Assembly: GCA_019352035.1 (NCBI GenBank)
Contig: JABBNZ010000012.1
Coordinates: 1 to 64,000 of the forward strand
Direction: 5' to 3'
Length of the DNA stretch: 64,000 bases
From: Pseudomonadota bacterium
GTDB taxonomy: Bacteria > Pseudomonadota > Gammaproteobacteria > Steroidobacterales > Steroidobacteraceae
In this document: one piece after another, positions 26,435 through 37,178 of the stretch
Numbering within the stretch: position 1 is the stretch's first letter
How the letters are laid out: every line of letters begins with the position of its first letter
Made by a program: the position numbers and the translations under genes
Notes under the pieces: model-generated
What the model was told of the DNA's origin: nothing
The model's database searches: none
Seen by the model: only the letters and a program-made list of their open reading frames with translations

Positions 26435-27457
26435 ATGATAACGGCATCGGTCCACCCCCGCCACCTCGAGCCTCGAACCTGGCAGCAGGAGCTCGCCGAG
26501 GCGATCACCCGCCCGGAGGAGCTCGCCGCCGCGCTCGGCCTGAGTCCCACGGCCCTCGCGGGCGCGGAGGAGGCCGGTCGGCACTTCCGGCTGCAGGTGC
26601 CTCGCAGCTTCGTCTCCAGGATGCGCCCGGGGGATCCACGCGACCCGCTGCTGCTGCAGGTGCTGCCGGATGCCGCGGAGCTGGCCGACGAGGCCGGATA
26701 CGGTGCCGATCCGGTCGGCGAGAGCGGCGCCCTGCGCGCGCCGGGCCTGCTGCAGAAATACCGCGGCCGCGCGCTCCTCATCACGACCCCGGCCTGCGCC
26801 GTGCACTGCCGCTACTGCTTCCGCCGGGAATTTCCCTATGCACAGCGCAACGGCGAGGTGCCGCGCTGGGGCGAGGCGCTCGCCGAGATCGCCGCGGACA
26901 GCTCGCTCGAGGAAATCCTCCTGAGCGGCGGCGATCCGCTGTCGTTGAGCAATGCGCGGCTCGAGAGCCTCACCCGCGCCCTCGCCGCCATCCCGCACGT
27001 GCGGCGGATCCGGGTGCACACCCGCCAGCCGGTGGTGTTGCCTTCCCGGGTCGACGAGGGCCTGAGCCGATGGCTGCGCGGCAGCGCGCTGCCGATCGTA
27101 TTCGTGCTGCACATCAACCATCCCCATGAGCTCGATGCGGAGCTGGCCGCGGCCTGCGCCAGGCTGAAGGCCACCGGCGTCACCCTTCTCAACCAGTCGG
27201 TTCTCCTGGCCGGAGTGAATGACGAGACCGAGGTGCTCTCGCAGCTGTCGCTGCGGCTCTTCGAGGCCGGCGTACTCCCCTACTATCTGCATGCGCTCGA
27301 TCCGGTGAAGGGCGCAGCGCATTTCAGGGTACCGGACGAGCGCGCCCGCACGATCGCCGGCGAGCTCGCCGCGAGGCTCCCGGGATACCTCGTCCCGCGC
27401 CTCGTGCGCGAGGTGGCCGGTGCGCCGGCCAAGGTCGCCCTGGGCGCCCTATTCTGA
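26435..27457 (+). CDS. epmB: L-lysine 2,3-aminomutase (EF-P beta-lysylation)
   Basis: A 340-residue radical-SAM, PLP-dependent enzyme converting (S)-alpha-lysine to (R)-beta-lysine for EpmA. The cluster motif C121-AVH-C125-RY-C128 and GGDPLSL are intact. The short length and lack of a zinc-binding C-terminal extension fit EpmB rather than clostridial KamA. ATG 26435 is chosen; upstream of it the frame is antisense to efp. Confidence 0.96.
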   Translation: MITASVHPRHLEPRTWQQELAEAITRPEELAAALGLSPTALAGAEEAGRHFRLQVPRSFVSRMRPGDPRDPLLLQVLPDAAELADEAGYGADPVGESGALRAPGLLQKYRGRALLITTPACAVHCRYCFRREFPYAQRNGEVPRWGEALAEIAADSSLEEILLSGGDPLSLSNARLESLTRALAAIPHVRRIRVHTRQPVVLPSRVDEGLSRWLRGSALPIVFVLHINHPHELDAELAAACARLKATGVTLLNQSVLLAGVNDETEVLSQLSLRLFEAGVLPYYLHALDPVKGAAHFRVPDERARTIAGELAARLPGYLVPRLVREVAGAPAKVALGALF

Positions 27458-27488
27458 GACGCGCGACAACCGGGCTCTCTCGGGTCCG

Positions 27489-27497
27489 GTGCTAGAA
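27489..27497 (+). promoter_or_regulatory. Extended -10 upstream of the FimX-like gene
   Basis: TGCTAGAAT resembles the element before the cyclophilin gene (TGCTAAGAT). The predicted start near 27504 gives a ~46-base leader ending in a CCGGAG ribosome-binding site 9 bp before the TTG start. Confidence 0.4.
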
Positions 27498-27550
27498 TTT
27501 TTCCAATTTCGCGGTGCCCGACCGCCCGTCTTCATTTTCCGGAGAGCGCC

Positions 27551-29596
27551 TTGACCGAGCAGAACGCAGTTCCGCTCATCGTACTTTCTGCCGCCCGAGA
27601 TCCGGTCGAGGCCATCAACAGCATCCTGCGCCGCGCGGGTCATCCCGTGCACTGCACCTGGATTCCGGCGCTGGGCGACCTGCCGGACGCGCTGCCCCAG
27701 ATCAACCCCGAGCTGTTGATCGATGTCTGCGGCCCGAGTGACTACCTCAAGAGCGTCGTCGATGTGCGCGATCAGGTCGCCTCCACCGTGCCGATCATCG
27801 TGGTGGCGGAAACGGTGGATGAAGGGAGCATCGCCGACGCGATGGCAGCTGGCGCCCGGGATGTGGTTTCACTCGCCAACCCCGCCCGTCTGGCGGCGGT
27901 CATGGCGCGGGAGTTGCGTGCCTTCCGGCTGGAGCGCGCACTCACTTCCACTCTCAAATCCGCGCACGACGCGCGCGATCAGCTGGAGAGCGTGCTGCAG
28001 CGCTCGAACGATGCGATCGTGCAGGTGCAGGAAGGAATCGTGATCGATGCCAACCCGGCCTGGCTCGAGCTCTTCGGGATCACGGACTCGCTGATCGGCC
28101 AGCCGGTGATGGATCTGTTCGACGAGGCCTCGCAGCCCGCGCTCAAGGGCGCGCTGGCCGCGTGCCTGCAGGGGCGTTGGAGCGACCACGCGCTCAAGGC
28201 GACGGCGCTGCTTGCGGAAGGCAAGACGACGCCGGTGGAAATGGTGCTCGCGTTGGGTGAGCACGAGGGTGAGCCCAGCGTGCGGCTGGTGGTGCCCGCC
28301 AAGGGGCGCGACGAGCGCAAGCTCGTGGAGGAGCTGAGCCACGCCGTCCACTCGGATCACACCACCGGATTCCTCCATCGGCGGGAGCTGATGGAGGCGC
28401 TGCATGCGCGCCTCGCGGCGCCGAGCCCCGGAGGCAAGCGATCCATCGCACTGGTGAAGCTCGACGGCTTCGCAGCCGTGGAGCGCGACGTCGGCGCCAC
28501 GGCCAGCGAGGACGTCCTGACGGGATTCGCGAGCCTCCTGAAAGAGACGCTCTACCCCAATGAGATCGTTGGCCGATTCGGCGGCGTCAAATTCCTCGCG
28601 CTGCTGGAGCGCGGCAACGAGAACGACATCCAGGCGTGGGGCAAGCAACTGCTCGCCCGGATCCAAAAGCATGTGATGCGGATCGGTGACAGGACCGTCG
28701 CGCTCACCTGCACGGTGGGCCTGTCCGTCGTCCCTCCCAGCTCTCCCAAGCTCGACTCCATCGTGGCGGATGCCGTCGAGGCGTGTGCCAAGGGAGCAAA
28801 GCAAGGCGGCAACCGGGTGGCCTCCGGGCGCGCCGACGTCGACAACCGAGTGCAGTCCTATGACCAGGTCTGGGTCAAGCACATCAAGTCGGCGCTCATG
28901 GAGAACCGCTTCCGCCTGGCACAGCAGCCGGTCGCGAGCCTGCAGGGCGATGACCCGCAGATGTGGGACGTGTTGGTCCGCATGATCGACCCGCAGGGCA
29001 AGGAGGTGCTGCCGGCGGAGTTCATGGCCGCGGCCGAGCGCAACGATCTGCTGAAGAACATCGACCGCTGGGTGGTAGGCGCCTCGCTGTCGTTCGCCGC
29101 GCAGCGGCGGCCGCAATGCCTGTTCGTGCGGCTCTCGAAGGACACCGCGCGCGATGCCACCTTCGTCGACTGGCTGGACGGGCATATCCGCTCGACGCGC
29201 GCGGAGCCGCAGCGGGTCTGCTTCCAGGTCACCGAGGAAGTGGCGGCCTCCTTCCCGCAGGTGCGGGCCCTGGCGGACGGCCTGCGCCAGCGCGGGTTCC
29301 GCTTCGCGCTCGAGAGCTTCGGCTCCGGCCGCGATCCGCACGCGCTCATCGAGTCGGTGCCGCTCGACTTCGTGAAGGTCGACGGCGCGCTCGTGCAGTC
29401 GCTGGCGCGCGATACGCAGCTGCAGCAGCGCGTGCGCACCCTAGTCGAAGCGGCGACCCAGCGAAGCATCCGCACCATCGCCGAGCGCGTCGAGGACGCC
29501 AACACCATGGCCGTGCTGTGGCAGCTCGGCGTCCAGTACATCCAGGGCTACTTCGTCAACGCCCCCGAAGAAGTCATCTTACGGGCTGAGCGCTGA
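27551..29596 (+). CDS. FimX-like receiver-PAS-GGDEF-EAL protein with degenerate catalytic motifs
   Basis: A 681-residue four-domain protein: receiver-like (about 8-125), PAS (145-255), GGDEF (275-420) and EAL (440-680). The GGDEF signature is GGVKF, the EAL signature is QPVASL, and the loop-6 DDFG is ESFG, so it should neither make nor cleave c-di-GMP; the EAL domain may still bind it. This layout and degeneracy match FimX, a polar c-di-GMP effector of type IV pilus assembly in Pseudomonas and Xanthomonas. TTG start with CGGAG ribosome-binding site. It ends 1 bp from the convergent parC stop. Confidence 0.85.
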   Translation: MTEQNAVPLIVLSAARDPVEAINSILRRAGHPVHCTWIPALGDLPDALPQINPELLIDVCGPSDYLKSVVDVRDQVASTVPIIVVAETVDEGSIADAMAAGARDVVSLANPARLAAVMARELRAFRLERALTSTLKSAHDARDQLESVLQRSNDAIVQVQEGIVIDANPAWLELFGITDSLIGQPVMDLFDEASQPALKGALAACLQGRWSDHALKATALLAEGKTTPVEMVLALGEHEGEPSVRLVVPAKGRDERKLVEELSHAVHSDHTTGFLHRRELMEALHARLAAPSPGGKRSIALVKLDGFAAVERDVGATASEDVLTGFASLLKETLYPNEIVGRFGGVKFLALLERGNENDIQAWGKQLLARIQKHVMRIGDRTVALTCTVGLSVVPPSSPKLDSIVADAVEACAKGAKQGGNRVASGRADVDNRVQSYDQVWVKHIKSALMENRFRLAQQPVASLQGDDPQMWDVLVRMIDPQGKEVLPAEFMAAAERNDLLKNIDRWVVGASLSFAAQRRPQCLFVRLSKDTARDATFVDWLDGHIRSTRAEPQRVCFQVTEEVAASFPQVRALADGLRQRGFRFALESFGSGRDPHALIESVPLDFVKVDGALVQSLARDTQLQQRVRTLVEAATQRSIRTIAERVEDANTMAVLWQLGVQYIQGYFVNAPEEVILRAER

Positions 29597-29597
29597 G

Positions 29598-31862
29598 TCA
29601 GGCCCCCGGCGCAGGCACCGCCTCGAGCCGCTCCACTTTCCTCGGCCAGCCGCGCGGCAACACCACACCGCGCTGGGCACGCTGGCCGCGGTAGGCCTTG
29701 AGGTCGGCCCACTCCAGTGTCTTCTGCTTCTCACCCGTCCAGAGCAGCAGCGAGCCCTTCGGCGGCACGACGGCGATGCCCGTCATGAGCTCTTCGCGCG
29801 CGGCGGCCTTCTTGCCGGGGATGTCATAGAGCTTGTTGCCCTTGCCGCGGGGCATCTCCGGGACGTCCGCGACCGGGAAAGCGAGGAGCTTGCCCTCGCT
29901 GCTCACCATCACCACCAGCGACTGCGGCGCGAGCACCAGCGACGGCGGCAACACCATGGCGCCGTCGGGGACGTTGAGCACCGTCTTGCCGGCACGGCGG
30001 TCGGTGATGAGCTCCTTCAGGCGGACGGTGAAGCCGTAGCCGGCATCGCTTGCGAGCAGCCACAGGTCCTCCGGCTCGCCCATCATGACGCCGGCGAACT
30101 TGGCGCCATCGGGAGGGTTCAGGCGGCCGGACAGCGGCTCGCCCTGCCCGCGCGCCGAAGGCAGCGAGTGGGCGGGCAGCGAGTAGGTCCGGCCGGTGCT
30201 GTCGATGAACACCGCGGCCTGCAGGCTCCGTCCTCGCGCCATGGACTGGAAGCCATCGCCGCTCTTGTAGGAGAGCGCGTGCGGATCGATCTCGTGGCCC
30301 TTCGCGGAGCGGATCCAGCCGCCCGTCGACAACACCACCGAGACCGGCTCGTTGGGGATGAGAGTGGTCTCATCGATCGCCTGCGCGGCCTCGCGCTCGA
30401 TGATGCGCGTGCGGCGCGCATCGCCATGCTTCTGCGCATCCTCCCGAATCTCGGAGGCGACCAGCTTCCTCAGTCTCGCCTTGCTCTTCAGCAGCGCTTC
30501 CAGGCCCTCGCGCTCGTCGGCGAGCTCTTTCTGCTCCTCGCGGATCTTCATCTCCTCGAGGCGGGCGAGGTGACGCAGGCGGGTGTTGAGGATTTCCTCG
30601 GCTTGCTCGTCCGAGAGCCTGAAGCGCTTCATCAGCACCGGCTTCGGCTCGTCCTCGCGGCGGATGATCCGGATCACCTCGTCGAGATTCAGATAGACGA
30701 CGAGGAGCCCTTCGAGAATGTGCAGCCGCTTCTGCACGCGCTCCAGCCGGTGCTGCAGGCGCCGGGTGACGGTGGCGATGCGGAAGTCGAGCCATTCCGT
30801 CAGGATGGATCTGAGCCCCATCACGCGCGGACGTCCGTCGAGGCCGATGATGTTGAGGTTGACCCGGTAATTGCGCTCGAGGTCCGTCGTCGCAAAGAGG
30901 TGGTTCATCACCTCGGCCATGTCGATGCGATTGGAGCGCGGCACGAGGACCAGGCGCACCGGATGCTCGTGGTCGGACTCGTCTCTCAGGTCCTCGAGCA
31001 TCGGCAGCTTTTTCGCGCGCATCTGCTCCGCGATCTGCTCCTGCACGCGGGTGGGCGAGACCTGGTACGGGAAGGTGTTGATGACGACGTTGCCGTCCTC
31101 GATCTCGTAGGTGGCCCGCGCTTTGAAGGAGCCCACGCCCTTCTCGTAGAATTCCTTGAGATCGGAGCGGGGCGAGACGATCTCCGCGCCAGTCGGCAGA
31201 TCGGGGCCCTTGATGTGCTTCATCAGCGTCGCGGTGGTGGCGTCCGGCTCCTCCTCCAGCAGATGAATGCAGGCGGCTGCGACTTCGCGCAGGTTGTGCG
31301 GCGGGATGTCCGTGGCCATGCCTACCGCGATGCCCGAGGTGCCGTTCAGCAGCAGGTTGGGCAGCCGCGCAGGCAGCATCACCGGCTCCTCGAGCGTGCC
31401 GTCGAAGTTCTGGGTCCAGTCCACGGTGCCGTGGGCCAGCTCCCCGAGCAGCACATCGGCGTACCGGGTGAGCTTCGCCTCGGTGTAGCGCATGGCGGCG
31501 AAGGACTTCGGATCGTCCTGGGAGCCCCAGTTGCCCTGGCCGTCGACGATGGGATAGCGGTACGAGAAGGACTGCGCCATGAGGACCATGGCCTCGTAAC
31601 AGGCGCTGTCTCCATGGGGGTGGAACTTGCCGATCACATCGCCCACGGTGCGGGCGGATTTCTTGTGCTTGGAGGCGGCGGAGAGGCCGAGCTCGCTCAT
31701 GGAGTAGATGATGCGGCGCTGCACGGGCTTCAGGCCGTCGCCGATCGCGGGCAGGGCGCGGTCCAGAATGACGTACATCGAGTAGTCGAGGTAGGCCTTC
31801 TCGGTGAAGGTGCGCAGGGGTTGGCGCTCTACGCCTTCGAAGTTCAATTCCTGGTCTTGCAT
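29598..31862 (-). CDS. parC: DNA topoisomerase IV subunit A
   Basis: A 754-residue ParC, the cleavage subunit of the decatenase. The catalytic tyrosine is Y126 ([10 protein letters not shown]). The quinolone-determining positions are wild type, S86 and E90 in [12 protein letters not shown]. The C-terminal beta-propeller lacks a GyrA box, so this is ParC and not GyrA. ATG 31860-31862. Preceded by a large palindrome and then parE on the same strand. Confidence 0.97.
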   Translation of the reverse strand: MQDQELNFEGVERQPLRTFTEKAYLDYSMYVILDRALPAIGDGLKPVQRRIIYSMSELGLSAASKHKKSARTVGDVIGKFHPHGDSACYEAMVLMAQSFSYRYPIVDGQGNWGSQDDPKSFAAMRYTEAKLTRYADVLLGELAHGTVDWTQNFDGTLEEPVMLPARLPNLLLNGTSGIAVGMATDIPPHNLREVAAACIHLLEEEPDATTATLMKHIKGPDLPTGAEIVSPRSDLKEFYEKGVGSFKARATYEIEDGNVVINTFPYQVSPTRVQEQIAEQMRAKKLPMLEDLRDESDHEHPVRLVLVPRSNRIDMAEVMNHLFATTDLERNYRVNLNIIGLDGRPRVMGLRSILTEWLDFRIATVTRRLQHRLERVQKRLHILEGLLVVYLNLDEVIRIIRREDEPKPVLMKRFRLSDEQAEEILNTRLRHLARLEEMKIREEQKELADEREGLEALLKSKARLRKLVASEIREDAQKHGDARRTRIIEREAAQAIDETTLIPNEPVSVVLSTGGWIRSAKGHEIDPHALSYKSGDGFQSMARGRSLQAAVFIDSTGRTYSLPAHSLPSARGQGEPLSGRLNPPDGAKFAGVMMGEPEDLWLLASDAGYGFTVRLKELITDRRAGKTVLNVPDGAMVLPPSLVLAPQSLVVMVSSEGKLLAFPVADVPEMPRGKGNKLYDIPGKKAAAREELMTGIAVVPPKGSLLLWTGEKQKTLEWADLKAYRGQRAQRGVVLPRGWPRKVERLEAVPAPGA

Positions 31863-31877
31863 TCAGTTTTCCCGTGC

Positions 31878-31994
31878 GGAGCCTCGTCCGAAAAACCTTT
31901 CTTTCCGGGACCGCCGTGAATGCGTCCGTGTAAGACGCCTGAAAAACATCCTGTTTTTCAGGCTCCCGGAAAAAAACCTTTCGGCCGAGGCTCC
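31878..31994. repeat. 117-bp nested palindrome between parE and parC
   Basis: At its centre is a perfect 12-bp stem GCCTGAAAAACA-TCC-TGTTTTTCAGGC (31937-31963). Around it three further arm pairs match in order: TTCCGGGA/TCCCGGAA, CCGAAA/TTTCGG and GGAGCCTCG/CGAGGCTCC. The whole could form a long, interrupted cruciform or RNA stem. It also holds the motif GCCGTGAAT-N4-CCGTGTA, found again upstream of parE. Confidence 0.85.
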
Positions 31995-32050
31995 TCTTTG
32001 GCTTGGAATCAACGTGGTTACTGCTGCGCGCGGCTGGGCTTACACGCGGC

Positions 32051-34151
<2,101 letters not shown>

Positions 34152-34736
34152 CTAATTCAAGTCCGCGACCAAAGAGGCTCTTACGGGCTCGGGGACGGGA
34201 TCGACGAAGTGGCGGTAGTTCTCGTGATCCACGCCGGCGGCCAGGACGGCGCCGCTCTTGAGGGCGCCGATCATCGGGCCGGTGAGCTCGAAGCGCAGGA
34301 AGTGCACCGAGGAAGTTTTCTCGGCGTTCTCGCGCTCGAGGTCTTCGTCGGCGATCGCATACACCTTGTCGTGACCCTGCACCTGGACCCAGCAGCGGTC
34401 CTCGAGCGCGATGAGGCGCGCGAGCTGGCGCTGGCGCTCGGAGACGTCGGGGAACTCGATGAGCAGGGTCGCTTTCCAGTTGCTGCCGTCGGGAATGAGC
34501 GGGTTGTAGGTGTCGAGCTCGTCGCGGACGCCTTCGGGCTCGAAGATGCGCTCGACGCGCAGCATTTCCTGGATCTGGTACTGCATGGTCAGCCGGTCCT
34601 CGAACGACCAGGTGACGTTGGGGCCGACCGCGAGCTTGCGATGGCGCTTGTGCTCGAGCACGCGGGCGCGAAAGGCGGGACGCTCGCGGGCGTAAAGCTC
34701 GAGGCTCATGAGTTCATCAGGGGTCAGCTTGTCCAT
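34152..34736 (-). CDS. DUF3501 family protein
   Basis: A 194-residue protein matching DUF3501: start MDKLTPDELMSLE, then GPNVTWSFEDRLTMQYQIQEML. ATG 34734-34736 has a GGAG ribosome-binding site; the track TTG four codons earlier does not fit. The biochemical role is unknown. It is third in an operon rubrerythrin - Fe-S protein - DUF3501; the recurrent association of these families suggests peroxide or redox handling. Many acidic and basic residues, no signal peptide. Confidence 0.85.
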   Translation of the reverse strand: MDKLTPDELMSLELYARERPAFRARVLEHKRHRKLAVGPNVTWSFEDRLTMQYQIQEMLRVERIFEPEGVRDELDTYNPLIPDGSNWKATLLIEFPDVSERQRQLARLIALEDRCWVQVQGHDKVYAIADEDLERENAEKTSSVHFLRFELTGPMIGALKSGAVLAAGVDHENYRHFVDPVPEPVRASLVADLN

Positions 34737-34765
34737 GGCACGCTCCAAAGCAATGCGAGTACCGC

Positions 34766-34875
34766 GTCAGGCACAGGATGTGCCCCGCCGCCGCAGGTGG
34801 CGGAGGTCGCGAGCCAAAACCGCGCTTTTGCTCGCGAGCGCGCTGGGCGGGGCAGGATGCCCCGATGCAGCGCCT
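34766..34875 (+). repeat. Dispersed two-hairpin repeat, family A copy 2
   Basis: In the Fe-S/DUF3501 junction. Hairpin 1: CGCGAG-C-CAAAA ... TTTTG-CTCGCG (34808-34834) with loop CCGCGC. Hairpin 2: GCGCTG ... GGGGCA-GGA-TGCCCC ... GCAGCGC (34839-34873). Arm sequences differ from copies 4 and 5 but remain complementary. Upstream GGCACAGGATGTGCCCC aligns with the common block. Confidence 0.85.
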
Positions 34876-34879
34876 AAAA

Positions 34880-36247
34880 CTAGATGCCGTAGGCGAGGCG
34901 CAGGAGCGAGAGCGGATGCTCGGGCTCGGACTCGAGACTGCCCTCGAGGCCGCTCTGAATCTGCTCGCCGGCCATGGGGCAGTCGCTGGCGTAGTGCTGT
35001 GCGCCGGCGGACTGGACCCGCTCGATGACGGGGCGGCCGATCTTCATCGAGGCGGCGCGAAATTCCTTCTTCACGCCATAGGTGCCGTTGTGCCCGGAGC
35101 AGCGCTCGATGGGCTCGACGGTGGTGTCGGGGACGAGACGCAGCACGTCGCGCGTCTTGAGGCCGATGTTCTGGACCCGCAGGTGACACGGCACGTGGTA
35201 GCTGATCTTGCCGAGCGCGCTCTTGAAGTCGGTGCGCAGGAGGCCCGCGCGGTGGCGATGCATCAGGTACTCGAAGGGATCGAAGATGCGCTTGGCCACG
35301 CGCTGCACGTCCGCATCCTCCGGGAACATGAGCGGCAGCTCCTGCTTGAACATCAGCACGCACGAGGGGATCGGGGCGACGATGTCGAAGCCCGAGTCCA
35401 CCGCGCGAATGAGCTGCGGGATGTTGTGCTCCTTCAGGCGTGCCACGGCCTCGAGGTCGCCCAGCTCGAGCCGGGGCATGCCGCAGCAGCGCTCCTGCGC
35501 GAGGAGCGTCACCGGGATCTCGTTGTGCTCGAAGACGGCGACGAGGTCCTCATTGATCCGCGGCTGATTGCGGTTGCCGTAGCACGTGGTGAAGAGCGCC
35601 ACCTTGCCGGTGGTCTCCGCAGTGGACAATGCCTTGGCGCCATCCGTCTCGCGCAGGCGGCTCAGGCGCTTGCGCGCGGTGCGGGAGTAGTACTTGGGAA
35701 CGGGCGCGGTTGCGTCGACGCCGAGCGCCTTCTCCAGTACCGCGCGGCCGGCGCTCGAGCGGTTGACGGCGTTGACGACCTCGACGATCACCGGAATGCC
35801 GGCGATCCTGCCGACCGCGTCCGTCGCAGCCAACGCGCGATTACGGAAGCTGACGCCTTCCTTGCGGGTGCGCGCGGCTTTCGCGCGCAGCATCAGATGC
35901 GGGAAATCGACGTTCCAGGGATGAGGCGGGACGTACGGGCACTTCGTCATGAAGCACATGTCGCAGAGGTAGCAGTGGTCGACGACGTGCCAGAAGACTT
36001 TTTTGTCGACCGCCTCCACCTCGCCCGAGGGGGTGGCGTCCACCGCATCGAACAATGTTGGAAACGCGTTGCAGAGGCTGAAGCAGCGCCGACAGCCGTG
36101 GCAGATTTCGAAGACGCGCTCGAGCTCCTTGGTGAGCGCTGCCTCCTCGTAGAACGCGGGATTCTGCCAGTCGAGCGGATGCCGCGTAGGGGCCTCGAGG
36201 CTGCCCTCGCGGCCAGATCCACCGGGTGCTTTGGGCGTTGAGCTCAT
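34880..36247 (-). CDS. (Fe-S)-binding oxidoreductase, GlpC/HdrD-like
   Basis: A 455-residue soluble protein. Two ferredoxin-like 4Fe-4S motifs, CHGCRRCFSLC and CYLCDMCFMTKCP (about residues 49-106), are followed by two cysteine-rich domains of the heterodisulfide reductase/GlpC type (QERCCGMP; HVPCHLRV...ERCSGHNG, the second a variant of CCG). It likely carries electrons between a donor and rubrerythrin or another partner. Located between rubrerythrin and DUF3501 genes; family A repeats lie on both sides. Confidence 0.88.
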   Translation of the reverse strand: MSSTPKAPGGSGREGSLEAPTRHPLDWQNPAFYEEAALTKELERVFEICHGCRRCFSLCNAFPTLFDAVDATPSGEVEAVDKKVFWHVVDHCYLCDMCFMTKCPYVPPHPWNVDFPHLMLRAKAARTRKEGVSFRNRALAATDAVGRIAGIPVIVEVVNAVNRSSAGRAVLEKALGVDATAPVPKYYSRTARKRLSRLRETDGAKALSTAETTGKVALFTTCYGNRNQPRINEDLVAVFEHNEIPVTLLAQERCCGMPRLELGDLEAVARLKEHNIPQLIRAVDSGFDIVAPIPSCVLMFKQELPLMFPEDADVQRVAKRIFDPFEYLMHRHRAGLLRTDFKSALGKISYHVPCHLRVQNIGLKTRDVLRLVPDTTVEPIERCSGHNGTYGVKKEFRAASMKIGRPVIERVQSAGAQHYASDCPMAGEQIQSGLEGSLESEPEHPLSLLRLAYGI

Positions 36248-36248
36248 G

Positions 36249-36310
36249 GAAGCACGCCTTTTTGCCCTAGGTGCGCTGGGCCGGGCCAGAGCCCGGCTCC
36301 AGCGCCTCTA
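36249..36310 (+). repeat. Dispersed two-hairpin repeat, family A copy 3 (truncated)
   Basis: Only half of hairpin 1 (GCACGCCTTTTTGCCC) and all of hairpin 2 remain: GCGCTGG-G-CCGGGC-CAGA-GCCCGG-CT-CCAGCGC (36274-36306). It fills the rubrerythrin/Fe-S gene junction. Confidence 0.85.
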
Positions 36311-36314
36311 GACC

Positions 36315-36728
36315 CTAAATCCCCTCGAGAGCCTTCTGGAAGCGGTTGGCGTGCGAGCGCTCCGCCTTGGCCAGGGTCTCGAACCAGTCGGCGATCTCGG
36401 CGAAGCCTTCGTCGCGCGCCTGCTTCGCCATCCCCGGATACATGTCGGTGTACTCGTGGGTCTCGCCGGCGATCGCGGCCTTCAGATTGAGCTTGGTTTC
36501 GCCGATCGGCAGGCCGGTGGCCGGATCGCCCACCGTCTCGAGATACTCGAGGTGGCCGTGCGCGTGACCGGTCTCGCCCTCGGCCGTGGAGCGAAAGACG
36601 GCCGACACGTCGTTGTATCCTTCGACGTCCGCCTTGGCTGCGAAATACAGGTACCTGCGGTTCGCCTGGGATTCACCCGCGAACGCGTCCTTCAGGTTCT
36701 TCTCGGTCTTGCTGCCTTTGAGATTCAT
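36315..36728 (-). CDS. Rubrerythrin without rubredoxin domain
   Basis: A 137-residue ferritin-like diiron protein, probably an NADH-linked peroxidase working through a separate electron carrier. Iron ligands fall in [35 protein letters not shown] and [11 protein letters not shown]. It lacks the C-terminal CxxC rubredoxin domain of classical rubrerythrin. ATG 36726-36728 with an AGGAG ribosome-binding site. First gene of the operon, controlled by the promoter and palindrome just upstream. Confidence 0.95.
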   Translation of the reverse strand: MNLKGSKTEKNLKDAFAGESQANRRYLYFAAKADVEGYNDVSAVFRSTAEGETGHAHGHLEYLETVGDPATGLPIGETKLNLKAAIAGETHEYTDMYPGMAKQARDEGFAEIADWFETLAKAERSHANRFQKALEGI

Positions 36729-36744
36729 GCCGCTGTCTCCTGTC

Positions 36745-36759
36745 TTAGACTGGGTCTAA
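36745..36759. promoter_or_regulatory. Palindromic operator candidate of the rubrerythrin operon
   Basis: TTAGAC-TGG-GTCTAA, a perfect 6-3-6 inverted repeat 17 bp before the rubrerythrin ATG. With the predicted transcript start near 36764 it would cover about +5 to +19, a repressor position. The regulator is not identifiable from sequence. Confidence 0.55.
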
Positions 36760-36770
36760 CGAGGGCTGCG

Positions 36771-36799
36771 ACTGTAAGCCTCGCTTGCCGGCGCGTCAA
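36771..36799 (-). promoter_or_regulatory. Sigma-70 promoter of the rubrerythrin operon
   Basis: On the minus strand, TTGACG (36799-36794), a 17-bp spacer, then TACAGT (36776-36771). Good match and ideal spacing, 43 bp from the rubrerythrin start. Confidence 0.6.
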
Positions 36800-36805
36800 T
36801 CGCGT

Positions 36806-36833
36806 TTGACCGACGCTGCCGCGACTGTATATC
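36806..36833 (+). promoter_or_regulatory. Sigma-70 promoter of xseB
   Basis: TTGACC, 16-bp spacer, TATATC. The predicted start near 36840 lies after the track's GTG (36834) and before the ATG at 36846, which supports the ATG as the true start. Confidence 0.55.
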
Positions 36834-36845
36834 GTGAATGGCATT

Positions 36846-37103
36846 ATGTCCGAAAGTAAGACGGCCCCCGATTTCGAGCAAGCGCTCGCCGAGCTCGAGA
36901 CCCTGGTTGGACGGCTGGAGCGCGGCGATCTGCCGCTCGATGAGGCATTGAAAACCTTCGAGCGCGGCGTCGAGCTGACCCGGCACTGCCAGGGCGCGCT
37001 CAAGGCCGCGCAGCAGCGGGTGGAGATCTTGCTGCGACGCAACGGCCAGACGGAGTCCGAGCCGTTCAGCGTCCCGGAGCCTCAGGACGGGACCGGCCCG
37101 TAA
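36846..37103 (+). CDS. xseB: Exodeoxyribonuclease VII small subunit
   Basis: 85 residues, the usual size for XseB. The core FEQALAELETLVGRLERGDLPLDEAL and LKTFERGVELTRHCQGAL is diagnostic. With XseA (elsewhere) it degrades single-stranded DNA. In many proteobacteria the order is xseB-ispA-dxs; here dxs follows after 75 bp and ispA is missing. Confidence 0.95.
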   Translation: MSESKTAPDFEQALAELETLVGRLERGDLPLDEALKTFERGVELTRHCQGALKAAQQRVEILLRRNGQTESEPFSVPEPQDGTGP

Positions 37104-37114
37104 TCGCCAGGGTT

Positions 37115-37134
37115 TTGTTGCCATGCCGCAACAA
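37115..37134. other. Perfect hairpin between xseB and dxs
   Basis: TTGTTGC-CATGCC-GCAACAA, a perfect 7-bp stem 11 bp after the xseB stop. No U-tract follows, so attenuation or a weak terminator can only be guessed. Confidence 0.35.
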
Positions 37135-37178
37135 TTGAGAACTGAGAGCGCCGCCGCGCGTCGTGTAAACTGCCGCAG

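Noticed and set aside
25811-27322. 503-codon ORF containing efp as an N-terminally extended protein
   Set aside because: The part above 26380 is antisense to epmB; EF-P has its normal start and K34 numbering from 26380.
30168-31919. 583-codon plus-strand ORF opposite parC, and similarly 32003-34012 opposite parE
   Set aside because: High GC keeps antisense frames open. ParC and ParE are full length with all motifs; the antisense products resemble no family.
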